In this document: piece after piece, positions 23,993 through 35,652 of the stretch
Layout: each line of letters opens with the position of its first letter
How positions within the stretch are numbered: the first letter of the stretch is position 1
Source: Riptortus pedestris
Lineage: Eukaryota; Arthropoda; Insecta; Hemiptera; Alydidae
DNA length: 64,000 bases
NCBI GenBank assembly: GCA_019009955.1
Contig: CM032229.1
Location: forward strand, 145,075,501 to 145,139,500
Direction of reading: 5' to 3'
Made by a program: the position numbers and the translations under genes
The notes under the pieces: generated by a model
What the model saw: only the letters and a program-made list of their open reading frames with translations
Database searches by the model: none
What the model was told of the DNA's origin: nothing

Positions 23993-24430
23993 AAAGCTCT
24001 AGCGTTCGTAATTTCTGCTCAATCGTTACCAAACTCGATATTTAAACGTTTTATGTAAAAATAAAGATCAAGTTCGTTAATGGCTGAAATCGAATCAGGG
24101 AGGGGGATTTAGAGGGGAGGAAAATTCGAAATATCTCCGTTACTATACGTTGGATCGAAAAATTGTATAGAATCAATCTTATTGCAAATTAAATTTATTA
24201 TAAATATTGTTTGTTACATTTATTCACTTTCTTGAATATCAAACGAGAAATTCGCATTTTTGAGTGTGTGCGGATAATGGACGAGATAAGATCGGCTAAT
24301 TTCGGATCTATTCGAGAGTTTCCGCCAAAAGCTAGTTCGGTCTTTTCCACAACTGTTCGGGTCTCGTTTCCCTATTGTAAAACTGCACGTGGGAAATCTG
24401 TTTAGTTTATGTAGCCCCTGCGTGACTGAC
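23836..24430 (+). mobile_element. Helentron-like repeat, nearly complete copy
   Basis: The 5' end is eroded (TTTAAGAAAATCAGC). The (AT)n core, G-rich block, GGGAAATCTG-TTAG and the 3' end TGCGTGACTGAC are intact. Confidence 0.6.
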
Positions 24431-24722
24431 TTTTATTTATCGTTATCAAACTTCCTAGTTAAACGGGATGTGATATCCACTTAAATCATACGTGCGACAG
24501 AGGGGTTTAGAGGGAGAAAACTCGAAAATTCTATATATCTCCGTTACTATGAGTCTGATCAAAAAATGTCATTGGTTTGATCTTGGAGCAAGATTAATAC
24601 TTTATAAATATTATTCTAGACATTTTTTCTACATCCCTAATGTCAACCGAAATATTTCCATTTTCTTGTTGCCATCCATCAGTAAACCCCCACTCCTACT
24701 GATGTCATATTTACAATGAGCT
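24431..24722 (+). mobile_element. Helentron-like partial copy after the previous one
   Basis: Has the GGGTTTAGAGGGAG, TATATCTCCGTTACTATGAG and long-form CAGTAAACCCCCACTCCTAC blocks. It lies directly downstream of the 24430 terminus in the same orientation. Confidence 0.48.
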
Positions 24723-24910
24723 ACATTTACAATGTCTTATTATATCACGGAAAAGCTTATTCGTGGATTAAATATTAATTATATTTCCATTAAAAGTTTT
24801 CTATGTTAGATAAAATGGAAATATGTTCAATGATCATATTTTCAAGATCATTTACTTTACCGATATTTACTTCATCGACACCATACTCAACATTTAAACG
24901 TTTCCAATAG

Positions 24911-25110
24911 TCTCAGATAAGCCATGTGTTTTAACGCGATGGTCTTAATCTCACTTGGTTACCATGAATCTAGAATTCGATTTTAACCTGAGCAATAGGA
25001 ATTTATTTAGTGGCGAACCCATTAAATTCATCCTCCTCTAGTTAGAAAAGAGTTGTAACCTGAAGATTACCCATCCAATTATAAGTAATTGTATTGAGTT
25101 GGAATCAAAA
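24911..25110 (+). mobile_element. tRNA-derived SINE, degenerate
   Basis: AAGCCATGTGTTTTAACGCG head, AATTCGATTTTAACC at box B, body recognisable with several substitutions. Confidence 0.55.
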
Positions 25111-25667
25111 AATAATAAATGATTCTTTTAAAGCTTCAAATAAATTTAGAAAATAAAATATGTTAGTGGGGTCATCGGACCTAGATTGGTGGTGTTTAGA
25201 GGGGGTGAAACCACTACAGGAAATCTGCATAGTTTATGCGGCAACTGCGTGATGGCATTTTAATTATCTTCAATCACTATCATGTAAATTGCAATTATAG
25301 GAACTGGATTAAGATACTGGTCAGGGGTTCTGGAACAACCAGCTTGTGATAGATAATTAAAATCATTGGAATGCAAAAATTAAGTATCTTTAAACAGGCT
25401 TAAGGAAAGCCAGCTATTGAGGATGTATTCATGAGTATCAGTAAGTATTTATAAATTAAATAGATTTTAAAAAGATACTGCTGTGCTTTTGGTATTTGTG
25501 ATAGGATCGGCGATAGAAGAAAATACAGAGACCTATCATATGCGAGGCTGAAGGATGGACCACGAATGGACGGGATCTCATTGAAAAGAAGGAAAACGAA
25601 TTTGGACCTTTGACCACCTTGGCACAAATAACCCTCGCCAGTTCGGTGCCTAATGACAATAAAAAAA

Positions 25668-26100
25668 GTCCGTCACGCAGGGGCTGCGTAAACTAAGCAG
25701 ATTTCCCACGTGATGTTTTACAATAGAGAAATCTCACGAGAGCCGAGAAGTTAAGGAAACGGCCGAACTAGCTTTTGGCGGGAAAGTCACTAGTCCGTTA
25801 GCCGCCCAGATTTCATAAAAATGCAAATATCTCGGTTAATATTCAAGATAGAGAATAAATGTATATAACAATATTTATAGTAAATTTAATTTGCAATAAG
25901 ATTGATTCTGTACAATTTTTCGATCCGACGTACAGTAACGGAGATATTTCGAATTTTCGAAAATCCTCCCCTCTAAACCCCCCCTCCCACTGGTCCGATT
26001 TCAGCCGTTAACGAACTTGATCTTTCTTTTTACATAAAACGACTAAATATCGAGTTTGGTAACGATCAAACAAAAATTGCGTCCGCTAGAGCGGTAACAG

Positions 26101-26178
<78 letters not shown>

Positions 26179-26301
26179 TTTTGAACGGACCTCATTTTCG
26201 TCATCTACTAGGTAGGATCGATGGACATTTGAAGAAAAATTCCGAAAATTCCGTCATGGGTACAACCTCAATAGCTGATTTCCCTTAAGGGAACTCTTCT
26301 A
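25668..26301 (-). mobile_element. Helentron-like repeat, complete short form
   Basis: All blocks are present, from GTCCGTCACGCAGGGG to GCTGATTTCCCTTAAGGGAA, with a long (AT)n core (26104-26174). It lies about 120 bp from SDR exon A, inside the following intron. Confidence 0.65.
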
Positions 26302-26420
26302 ATAAATAACATGGGGGAAAATCTTCTTAGTATACTCCTCCCCTGCGTGACGAACTTACTTTGTTATTATCAGAAAAAAATAAATATCCCATATATGTAA
26401 TAAAAGTTTAGGAAACTCAC

Positions 26421-26741
26421 CCAAAAATGAGCCATAACGTTGACTTGTACCATCCTCTCTATATGCTCGTCTGTGACTTCCAATATGTCTGCCGAAGAGA
26501 CGATGCCAGCATTGTTGATGAGTATATCTACAGGTGGTATGGCAGTGACCATCTGATTGACCTGCTTCTTGTCAGTGATGTCACAGTACCTTGCAGTCGC
26601 ACAGCCTGGTCTGATGTCGTTGCACATAGCTGCCGTCTCTTCAGCCCCGTTGGTAGTCACATCCACGCACGTTATCTTAGTGCCTTCCCGGGCTAGTTTC
26701 AGGCAGATCTCGCGACCAAGGCCTCGTGCTGCGCCGGTCAC
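26421..26741 (-). CDS. SDR16C-like dehydrogenase, exon A (cofactor-binding half)
   Basis: This is an internal exon of a short-chain dehydrogenase/reductase with 107 whole codons. The 5' edge is an AG acceptor read from 26742-26743 after a pyrimidine-rich stretch; the 3' edge is a GTGAGT donor (26420-26415). It begins VTGAARGLG, the glycine-rich nucleotide-binding loop. CVDV follows at the end of the second beta strand, where Asp favours NAD(H) over NADP(H); then CDIT, then NNAG. It ends in VNVMAHFW, which carries the structural/catalytic Asn of helix 4. The order and spacing are those of the SDR16C group (17beta-HSD11, RDH10, epidermal retinal dehydrogenase), which oxidise or reduce retinoids and steroids at the ER or lipid droplets. 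The upstream exon with the start codon and usual N-terminal membrane anchor (about 40 residues) was not found. The first residue is Val (GTG), not a start. Confidence 0.9.
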
Positions 26742-26803
26742 CTACAAGAATTACTTTAATCAGTATTTTATAAGCTTTAAGTATGGATGCATGTGTGTGT
26801 GTG

Positions 26804-26804
<1 letters not shown>

Positions 26805-26850
<46 letters not shown>
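26805..26850. repeat. (AT)n microsatellite next to SDR exon A
   Basis: Lies about 65 bp upstream of exon A on the gene's strand, inside the intron leading to it. Confidence 0.9.
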
Positions 26851-26852
<2 letters not shown>

Positions 26853-27386
26853 ATTAGGATTATTATGATTTGGGGGATCATCAAATAGGTTATTATGCCA
26901 TTTCTAGTAGTATAATGTTGTTTATAGGTCCCTGTTTTACTCTATGTCTTAAATGATATCGACATATATATTGTAAATACAGCTCTTGTCATATTGTATT
27001 AAATTTACTAATTTTCTATACAATTATTTCTTAACTAAATTTATGAATACATTTTTATTTATTTATATTTACTTAAAGATGTGTGCTAGTAGCACGAGTT
27101 ACGTTGTACCTATTTGAACTTCTTACTACTGGCTTCATATTTTTAACTGCCTTTATGCTTGGCCAATAATTAATAATTATTGTACACTTTTAAATACTGG
27201 CAATAAATTTACTTATCCTATTTAATAATAGTACATACACTTTTTTTTTCATTATCTATTATATTACATGAACATATATTATCTCCCTTACAAGTACTGT
27301 ACAAGTACATATCTTCAACTGGCATTATAATTAGCCAATACTACAATTAACTGACTAATACAGTGTATGTACTTTTTTCAGTTTTA

Positions 27387-27441
<55 letters not shown>
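27387..27441. repeat. (AT)n microsatellite
   Basis: Simple AT repeat followed by a short GAGAGAGAGA run. Confidence 0.9.
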
Positions 27442-27447
<6 letters not shown>

Positions 27448-28287
27448 GAAATATATGTGTGAGAGAGAGAGAGAAGGTAGGGTGAGGGAGAAATCATGAG
27501 TGATAAATCGCTAGTGCCAAATACCTATTATGGGCTAGTAACCCAAGGGGCAAAGTTCGACTCGTAGGACCCTTCCATTATGGCAATCAAAACTCAAATA
27601 AGCGATAATGATAAAGCAGCATGAATTCAATTTCATACTAGCAAGCATAGATTAAAATTTCCACATTTCATTTTACCGATATACACACTTTATATTGGTT
27701 TCAAACAAGAATCAATTTTAGTTACTTATAATAAGCCTTTCTTATCTTAATAAATAACCTGGACCTTTTTACCTAGGATTTCTGGGAATATCACCGTTTT
27801 ATTTATAAACTTTCAGTTCTCGCACTTATATTTTTAAACTATAAACGAGAAAAACGAAATTAGAAAAAAAAGTTAATGACGTACCCGGCATTTACTTGTA
27901 GAATGTCAGTACAGGTGTTGTTTGTTCTGGATCAACAACTAACAAGTTCTAAATAACATCTATTACAGCTCCAGTGACATTCTACTAACCCGCATGACAT
28001 TCTAGTTATGCGGGCTGTAGCCTTCAAAAATCTGAGGCATTACCAGATCACAACCTCCTATAAATATCCTTCAATTCATTTGAATTAAATATAGATCATC
28101 AGTTTATGAATGCTAATCGTGCGGTAGACGATTATCAAAGGTTGGTTATTAAATTGTGAAATTAGTACCAGGGTTAGTGGATATTAGTAATATAGTGTCA
28201 GTCTCGAAATGTAATTGTTTTGCGTAGATGAAACTTTAAAATCTTTTTTATCCGTTAATTTGTTAATCTGGAAGCATAACTAGAAAA

Positions 28288-29804
28288 GTCAGTTAAGCTG
28301 GGGCTGCGTAAACTGAGCAGATTTCCCACGTGAAGTTTTACTATACATTAATCTGCATACTAGTAACAGTAGTAGTAACGAGTCTCTAAACCAATTCCAC
28401 GCGAGCCGAACTGGTAAATCACATAAAGGGGTGGAACCGCGAGTAAAGATGATGCTGTTGGCATATCTGTCGGTGTAGACCGTCGTAACTGGCTGATGGT
28501 CGAGTACAGCTGACAAGCGCTTTCAAAGCAAAGGCACCATCTTCAAGCCATCACTATAAAACCTACGTACTACTAGCACAACACCACCATGAATATTTTG
28601 TGAATAAATTACAAACGGTGATAAGAAATCTTTCCCCTCCCGGCGGAAAGCGTCCATAATGTAAACAAGCAGGTCTGCCAACGGCTTTACGTTATTGTTT
28701 TTCTTTCCGACAATTGAAAGGAAAACAATAACTGAAACATATCAGAATATAACATATTAATTTTATTGAAAACTATTTACTATATAGAGTACTGTAATTT
28801 ATAATGAATAAGAATAAATTTTATCTCAAACAATCAAATTTTAGTAGTCCACGAATTTAAGCCGGGGGGGGGGGGGTTGTCACAAGAACATATTTGCATG
28901 TATTTCGGATAATAAAGGTCTCTGGAAAATAATATTTGGTATTTATGCTTCGAAAAATGTGGTTTATTATATAACAGAGTATTGTTTACGTAAAACGAGT
29001 AGAAGTGGGGGTTTACTGAGGGCTGAAAACTGGAAAATGCAAATATCTCAGTTACTATTCAAGATAGGGAATAAATGTATATAGCAATAGTTAATCACAA
29101 AACTTTTTTATGGCTCCTCACAATTTTATTTCTTATAAACGCTGAGCGCTATCGGGGACTTAATCCCCATCCTTAGAGCGTCAGAGCGTAGGGCTATCCT
29201 ATTGACTTGCTACAAGGCTAAACCCTGCCGATGCACTCCACCAAGTGCATCGGCAGGGTTTAGCCTTGTAGCAAGTCAATAGGATTGCCCTACGCTCTGA
29301 CGCTCTGAGGATGGAAATTTAGTCCCCGAAAGCGCTCAGCGTTTATAAGAAATAATATTGTGAGGAGCCATAAAAAAGTTTTGTGATTAACCATTCATCT
29401 CCCTCACCACCAGCTAAAAATAAATATGTATATTGCAATATTTCTAGTTAATTTAATTCGCAATAAGATTTATTTTATACACTTTTTCGATTCGACGTAT
29501 TGTAACGGAAATATTTAGAATTTTCAAAATTCTCACTCTCTAAACCTCCTCTCCCCCTGGTCCGATTTCATCCATTAACAATCTTAATCTTCCATTTTAC
29601 ATAAAACGATTAAATATGGAGTTTAGTAATGATAAATAAAAATTGCGACTGCTACAGCGTTAACAGACAAATATATATATAATTTGGAACGGACCTCATT
29701 TTCGTCATCTCCTGAGTAGGATCGGTGGACATTTGAGGAAATTTTTTAAAAATCGTGTCATGAGTACGACCTAAATAGCTGATTTACCTTAAAGGAAATC
29801 TGCT
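28288..29804 (-). mobile_element. Helentron-like repeat, full long form, hosting a foldback insertion
   Basis: Both ends are present (GTCAGTTAAGCTGGGGC at 28288; TTTACCTTAAAGGAAATCTG before 29804). Without the 29090-29425 insertion and its duplication the copy is about 1.17 kb, the best estimate of long-form length. Short-form copies (about 600 bp) look like internal deletions of it. Confidence 0.62.
29090..29425 (+). mobile_element. Foldback Penelope-derived element, almost perfect palindrome
   Basis: A 336-bp insertion whose two arms (about 29090-29249 and 29250-29393) are near-perfect inverted repeats, homologous to the arms of 6980-8034. The one-sided tail (to 29425) lies on the right, opposite to that copy. 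The flanks ATGTATATAGCAATA (29075-29089) and ATGTATATTGCAATA (29426-29440) are a 15-bp target duplication with one mismatch. It sits in a long-form Helentron-like repeat. The right arm keeps CTGAGGA (29305-29311) and GAAA (29328-29331). The left arm has CTAAGGA and GATA, so its core is mutated. Confidence 0.8.
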
Positions 29805-31811
29805 AAAACTAGCCTAAAAACTACGACATACGGCAATTACTCCTATAGTGCACGTCAGATCGAAACGAATCACCGATTTAAAATGTCATTTTCAATGATA
29901 AGTTGATTTCAAAGTTCTTCATATCATATTCGTTTGAATTGAAAATTCCAAAGTTAGGCATTCTGTGGAAAAACTAGAAGAGGTTTTAAATTCGATTTCA
30001 GAGCAATGAGGATGTCCATTCTCATCAATTAACGTAGTTGCATTTCTTAATTATCAAAGCTCTTATAAAAGGCGGGTGAGAAGGATGTCAGAAATACATG
30101 CTATCATAAGCAACTAAAGTAAGATAAATACATAAAATGTAATAAAATTAGTATAGCATTGCCTTTAGTAGATAAATACATAGCTGTATATAAATAAAAA
30201 ACTCCTATTTTTTTAACGTACTTTTTAAATTATCCTACATGAATCGTCGGTTTTATTTCACCTCTTCACGGACCAATCCTTTTGTACAAATAATAACATT
30301 AATTTGTGAAATCCCAGAAATATTTCCATTTATAAGTGCTACCTAAAATAATAAACATTCGAAGGGAAATAATAATTTTATGATTCTATGTGAAAATAAT
30401 CCATTTAAAGTTAGCTGGAGGTTCGTTTCGACGAGTATAAGAGGGAACACACAGTTCACTAAGTTAACAGTTTTTATTTAACTATCATCAATAATATTTA
30501 AAATAAGTTATTTTTGATTACTATTTAGAGTTTTTGCAACATTAATTTATCGCTGGGGTTTGGTGGGAAAAGGGAGTTTTTGTTAATAACCCTCGCCAAC
30601 AAATTCTAAGAAAATATAAAACAGCGTTATTTTTTAGTTAACCTTTCGTGGCAAAAAAAGAATAAAATTCAAATTAAATAAAAGGACAAACAAATTAAAA
30701 ACAATAGGCCTCCAAGAATTAAAAATTCACAACATGGCATTCACAGAATAAGCTAGAACAAAGGCTATGTGCACAACAATGGTTTCCTACAAATAAAAGT
30801 GAGGTTGTCACAGATTCGTGTCGTTTCGGCAGCAATTCGAAAAATTCCTTTCGAGTGAAAAGGGATTTAATTGTGTCAGGAGAAAATTAAAACAGCCTCT
30901 GTTCCTCCGCCCCTTTTTTCTCTTCAGTTTTTATACCACGTCACTCGCAGTCTCAGCTCACTCTGAAAAGGGGTTTCAGAATTAAATCCTTTTTACAGAT
31001 AGATAAGTTTATGCGCTTAATATGCCCTTCTTTCATTATTTTTCTCTTTTTAAGACTTATCCAAACATTTTATTAATTGCTGCTCTTGGGTTTTTTCTGT
31101 AATATTCCTCCCTCGAGATATGATGTTTTTTCCTGCTAATCGCATTTAGCAACATTAAACACTATGAAAACTAGATTAACAGTACTTTAGAGAGCCTCAG
31201 TTTAATGAATGAGGTAAAAGTTATTTTGTAAATATTTTATTTGGTTCAGAGAGAAAGATAATACCATCATAATATTGCTATCCAAGCAAGCTTTCCTACC
31301 CAGTGTATTTCTTATCTTGACTTAAAAATGTAGAAGAAAATTTCCTGTCAATTTTTAGATTTTTTGAACTTAACATTTATGAGTTTTTAAAAAGTTTACT
31401 AAGTTATGTACTTTGCTTAAGTAGGGAGTGGCTATTCTGAGAAAACTTGTAGTTGTAAATGAATAATTTTTCATGGAGGATAGAAGCAAAAAAAATTGAA
31501 CATACATATTGAAAATTTAACCACCATTAAAATTATTCTTACTTTTAAGAAATCGTATTACTTTACATAGCTTTATTATTTTCATTGACTGCTAAAAGCT
31601 TATATCAGAAAAACTTCATTTTGAAAGAAAGAAACGATTCTCTTTCATTGAATAAAATGGCCAGTGATTGTTATTTATTTATATTCTGACAAGATTTTCC
31701 TTATCCTTTAATAATCAGTTGGGTTCTCCTTATTACTCGATTTCACTAAATGACCTCAGATTGGCCACCGGCTATATTTAATAGCTGAAGAAATGACATA
31801 TTTACATTTTT
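29805..31811. other. Stretch without recognised genes
   Basis: AT-rich DNA between two Helentron-like copies. No family blocks, no open frame with recognisable content and no clear splice-bounded segment were seen. Confidence 0.5.
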
Positions 31812-31934
31812 AGCAGTTTTCCCTTAAGGGAAATCAGCTATTGAGAGTGTACTCATGACGGAATTTTCGACTTTTTTTCTTCAAATGTCCATCGATCCTA
31901 CCTAGGAGATGAAGAAAATGAGGTCCGTTCAAAA

Positions 31935-31992
<58 letters not shown>

Positions 31993-32428
31993 CTGTTAAC
32001 GCTGTCGCGGTCGCAATTTTTGTTTGATCGTTACCAAACACGATATTTAGTCGTTTTAGGTAAAAATAAAGATCAAGTTCGTTAACGGCTAAAATCGGAC
32101 CACTGGGAGGGGGGTTTAGAGGGGAGGATTTTCGAAAAATCGAATTATCTCCGTTACTGTACGTCAAATCGAAAAATTGTACAGAATCAGTCTTATAGAA
32201 AATTAAATTTACTATAAATGTTGTTATATACATTTATTCTCTATCTTGAATATTAACTGAGATATTTGTATTTTTATTAAATCTGGGCGGCTAACGGACG
32301 TGAGTGACTTTCCCGCCAAATACTAGTTCGGCCGTTTCCTTGATTGCTCGGCTCTCGTGAAATTTCTCTATTCTCTAAAACTTCAAGTGGGAAATCTGCT
32401 TAGTTTACGTAGCCCCTGCGTGACGGAC
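31812..32428 (+). mobile_element. Helentron-like repeat, complete short-form copy
   Basis: A 617-bp copy with both ends, the (AT)n core and the 3' hairpin ACGTAGCCCCTGCGT. T-runs flank both ends. It is the clearest short-form example. Confidence 0.68.
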
Positions 32429-32479
32429 TTTTTAAATTTAAATTTGCATATTAGTACTCTGGGGCAATTATTATCTTAT

Positions 32480-32640
32480 CGTTACTTTGTGCCACTATGA
32501 ACGTTGTCATTGGGATTCTAGCCAGGTTGGGACTACGGATTTTATCGTATGAGTTTAATACTAAAATAATTCATATTGTCCATTCGAATCGTCGGTTCTA
32601 GATTAACCTAGTGTTTTATGCTTTAACACAAGTGGTCATC
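32480..32640 (-). mobile_element. tRNA-derived SINE, very degenerate
   Basis: TTCTAGCCAGGTTGGGACTA, ATTCGAATCGTCGG and AGATTAACCTAGTGTT in family order; head missing. Confidence 0.42.
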
Positions 32641-34215
32641 CAAACCCCTAACCTTCTTTTCAAATTAAAAAAAAAAATCCTAATTTCCACTAATTAGAGA
32701 TATATATTAAGCATGTAAAACGAACAAGATATTTTAATTTTGATTCATCTGGGAAGGAAAAAAAAAAGTTTAATGATTTTTTTAATATTTATCTATATCC
32801 AATAATGATTGTTTCAAACTTTTTTGTGATAAATTTCTGTAGTACCTGTTAACATTTCTGTATACTGACACAAAAAAAAATGCGAGTTCATAAGAAAACA
32901 TTAGAAAAAAAACAACAAAAAAAAGCAAACCAAAAGGTTGAATGATATTTAAATCCCCTTGATCTTTGATAGAAATATAATATAGTAGATTTGTTTTATG
33001 ATAGCTCTGGATAATATTCAGGTATTACATTTTACCATTTTCTAGAGGTGTGGGGCATTCCACAATATTTCCACAGCTTTACAAACCCATTCTTCAGCTA
33101 GCCAAATGTTATAATCAGGGTTAACCTTAGCACCTAAATATAAAACATTATTGATTTTGTTGGCAGTGCATATAATGCTCATTTATCTAAAGAAATCGCT
33201 AAAAAGGACATGCACATTATTTATTCAGTCAATATAAAAGATTTATAACAATAGTATGGAATGGTTTAGTGAAGAAAATTAGTATTTTTTGTTACTATAG
33301 AAAGTGAGTATTATTTTTTAATATAGTTACATTCTGCTGTCATTAAAATATCAAATCAAAATCGTGAATGATAATTTAATTTTTATTGTATAATGAGTAC
33401 TGATTTTTACATTTTAATGTTATTATTGATCGAAGCACAAAACACCCACTGACATGAATTTCTTTGGGTATTTTGATAAAACTTTCGGACAACATGTGTC
33501 ATCTGTCTAATTATTTAGATATTTATTTGTTGCCTCACGACAATGACAATATATGCTCCATGACATATCTATGGTTTGAAGACTGCAGTCTCATACAAAT
33601 ATAACACCTAATAACTGGGAACATACCTGCAAATCCAAATCATTTATACTAAAATTATAAATGGCTTAAAAAATGTAATGAAAATTTGGTTTAAATAGTT
33701 ATTTTTAGGGCCCTAAACTGTCTTTCTTGCAGCATATTGGCATGCAATCATTTAAATTGGAAATAGGAATAAAACGGCAAACCGGCTGGTTATTGCAGAG
33801 GAAAAATTGACTCGAACATAGCCAATTTCCTGAATAGTAGCTTCCATTCTCCTAACTGCCGATTGTGTCATGAATATTTGATGAAACTGCTATTCATCGA
33901 ATACGGTGGCATGAACTGCCATCAATTTTAATGCCTTACATTTCAGTTAGGAGATATTCAAATTAATGTTTGCTTTTTTACTTCTAGTTCTAGTTTAGAT
34001 TATGATTAAGCAAATAGAAATGGGATATAAGTGATTTTATTGTATGCGATTTGCTCGTCGGTTAGAATGCAAAGTTCATTCTATTACAGAATTTATAAAT
34101 TCTCTAAGATTAATTCATGTTTATCTTTCTCTAAATAATAATGAAAGCAGCTCTAAGAGTTAGGGAGTTGAAGAATCTTTCTTCTTTTTACACTAGCACT
34201 CTTTGGTTTCGTTTT
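32641..34215. other. Stretch without recognised genes
   Basis: AT-rich, apparently unique sequence with several A-runs (32670-32930). Nothing functional recognised. Confidence 0.5.
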
Positions 34216-34337
34216 AGCAGATTTTCCTTAAGGGAAATCAGCTATTAAGGTTGTACTCATGACGCGATTTTAGAAATTTTTCTTCAAATCTCCATCGATC
34301 CTACCTAGAAGATGACGAAAATGGGATCCTTTCAGGA

Positions 34338-34382
<45 letters not shown>

Positions 34383-34544
34383 TGTTACCGCTCTAGCGGT
34401 CGCAATTATTGTGTAAGCGTTACCAAACTCGATATTTAGTCGTTTTTTGTAAAAAGAAAAATCAAGTTTGTTAATATCGCTGATAGGCCAGGGGGAGGGA
34501 GGTTTAGAGGAGAGTGTTTACGGCACTTATGCTAAAGAAAAAAA

Positions 34545-34552
34545 TGACGTCA
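34545..34552. promoter_or_regulatory. CRE palindrome TGACGTCA
   Basis: Perfect CREB/ATF palindrome 31 bp from the X-box at 34584, in the promoter-like segment. Confidence 0.45.
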
Positions 34553-34583
34553 CAGTTCTTGCCCAGCTGGCCATCCTGACGCC

Positions 34584-34596
34584 GTTACCTAGCAAC
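34584..34596 (+). promoter_or_regulatory. RFX-type X-box GTTACC-T-AGCAAC
   Basis: Complete match to GTNRCC-N1-RGYAAC. It is followed within 60 bp by CACGTG (34624-34629) and AAAATGGCG (34642-34650), the last resembling a YY1/initiator site. The clustering suggests a promoter rather than chance. Confidence 0.5.
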
Positions 34597-35652
34597 CCGT
34601 GCCTCGCTGACTACCTCCTTGGCCACGTGATAGTCTGGAAGAAAATGGCGACACGAGCATAAGGCCAGAATACAGTATTTCTTTACGAACCCAGGATAAT
34701 ACTCGACATGGAGTAGAAAAGCCACAAAGTAGCTGGGTGTGGCAGGAGGAGATGACAGCGGGAGCGGCAAGGCATGAGGTACCTCATTTTTAATAACATT
34801 ATATCCAGGAGACAAAGAATAAATGAACATCAAGCTCAGTCATCATCGACTATTCACAAAAAATGCAGCTGAATTTCCAGATATTAATGTTCACCGTTGC
34901 CCTTCAGGCAATTTAGTGATAATCCAATAAAATGTACTCTTTATAATTAGTTTTTAGATTAGTCACAATGGCCCTTCAGGCAATTCAGTTGTAAATATAA
35001 ATACATTATGTTATCCTTTGATTACCATCAGTCTTTTCTTTATACAGTCCACAGTTATTAATTCGTTGGCATATCTCCCATAAAGAGAAGCCTCGAATTG
35101 CTTTGTTCAGAGAGGATTTTCGAAAATTCGAAATATTTCCGTTACTATACGTCGGATCGAACAATTGTATAGAACCTATCGTATTGAAAATTAAATTTAC
35201 TATAATTGTTGTTATATACATTTATTCACTATCTTGAATATTAACCGAGATATACCCATTATTCAGTTTTCAGCCATCAGCAAACCGCCACTTCTACTTA
35301 TGTTACATAAACAATACTCTGCTACATAATAAATGACATTATTCGAAGCTTAAAGACCAAAAATTGTATTCAAGAGACCTTTATTATACGATATACATGT
35401 AAATATGTTTTGGTGACACCCCTCACCCATCTTAAGTTTTTGGGCTACTTAAATTTGATTAATTGAGATAAAAATTATGGTTGGCAGACCTGTTTGTTTG
35501 CATTTCAAACGCTTGGAGGGGAAGATTTCTTATCACTGTTTGAATTTATACACTTAATATTCACGGTGTTGTGTTATTAGTATGTAGTTTTAACTATTAT
35601 TGAACTTCACGAGGAAAATCTGCTAAGTTTACGCAGCTCCTGCGTGACGGAC

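Larger units (their letters stand above)
34516..35108. other. Foreign promoter-like segment inside the Helentron-like copy
   Basis: The segment is not family sequence and its first half is clearly richer in G and C than the surroundings. It contains a perfect CRE (TGACGTCA), an X-box, a CACGTG E-box and AAAATGGCG. A direct repeat of CCCTTCAGGCAATT follows at about 34900 and 34972. Related GAG-rich bases stand at both junctions (GGAGAG / AGAGAG), so either an insertion with a short duplication or a captured fragment would fit. No long coding frame is evident. Confidence 0.5.
34216..35652 (+). mobile_element. Helentron-like repeat carrying a foreign 590-bp segment
   Basis: Both family ends are present (AGCAGATTTTCC; hairpin ACGCAGCTCCTGCGT then GACGGAC). 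Within the G-rich block, at about 34516-35108, lies unrelated sequence with promoter-like sites (see separate entries). The 3' half after 35109 is of the long-form type. Confidence 0.65.

Noticed and set aside
26427..26868. Plus-strand frames of 89 and 103 codons opposite SDR exon A
   Set aside because: They are antisense to a secure exon with conserved SDR motifs, and they have no recognisable content.
31812..32428. DDE-type MITE interpretation of the AGCAGATTTCCC family
   Set aside because: The inverted repeats are subterminal rather than terminal, the 3' hairpin lies outside them, and no consistent target duplication beyond T-runs was seen. A Helentron-like plan fits better, though this is not proven.
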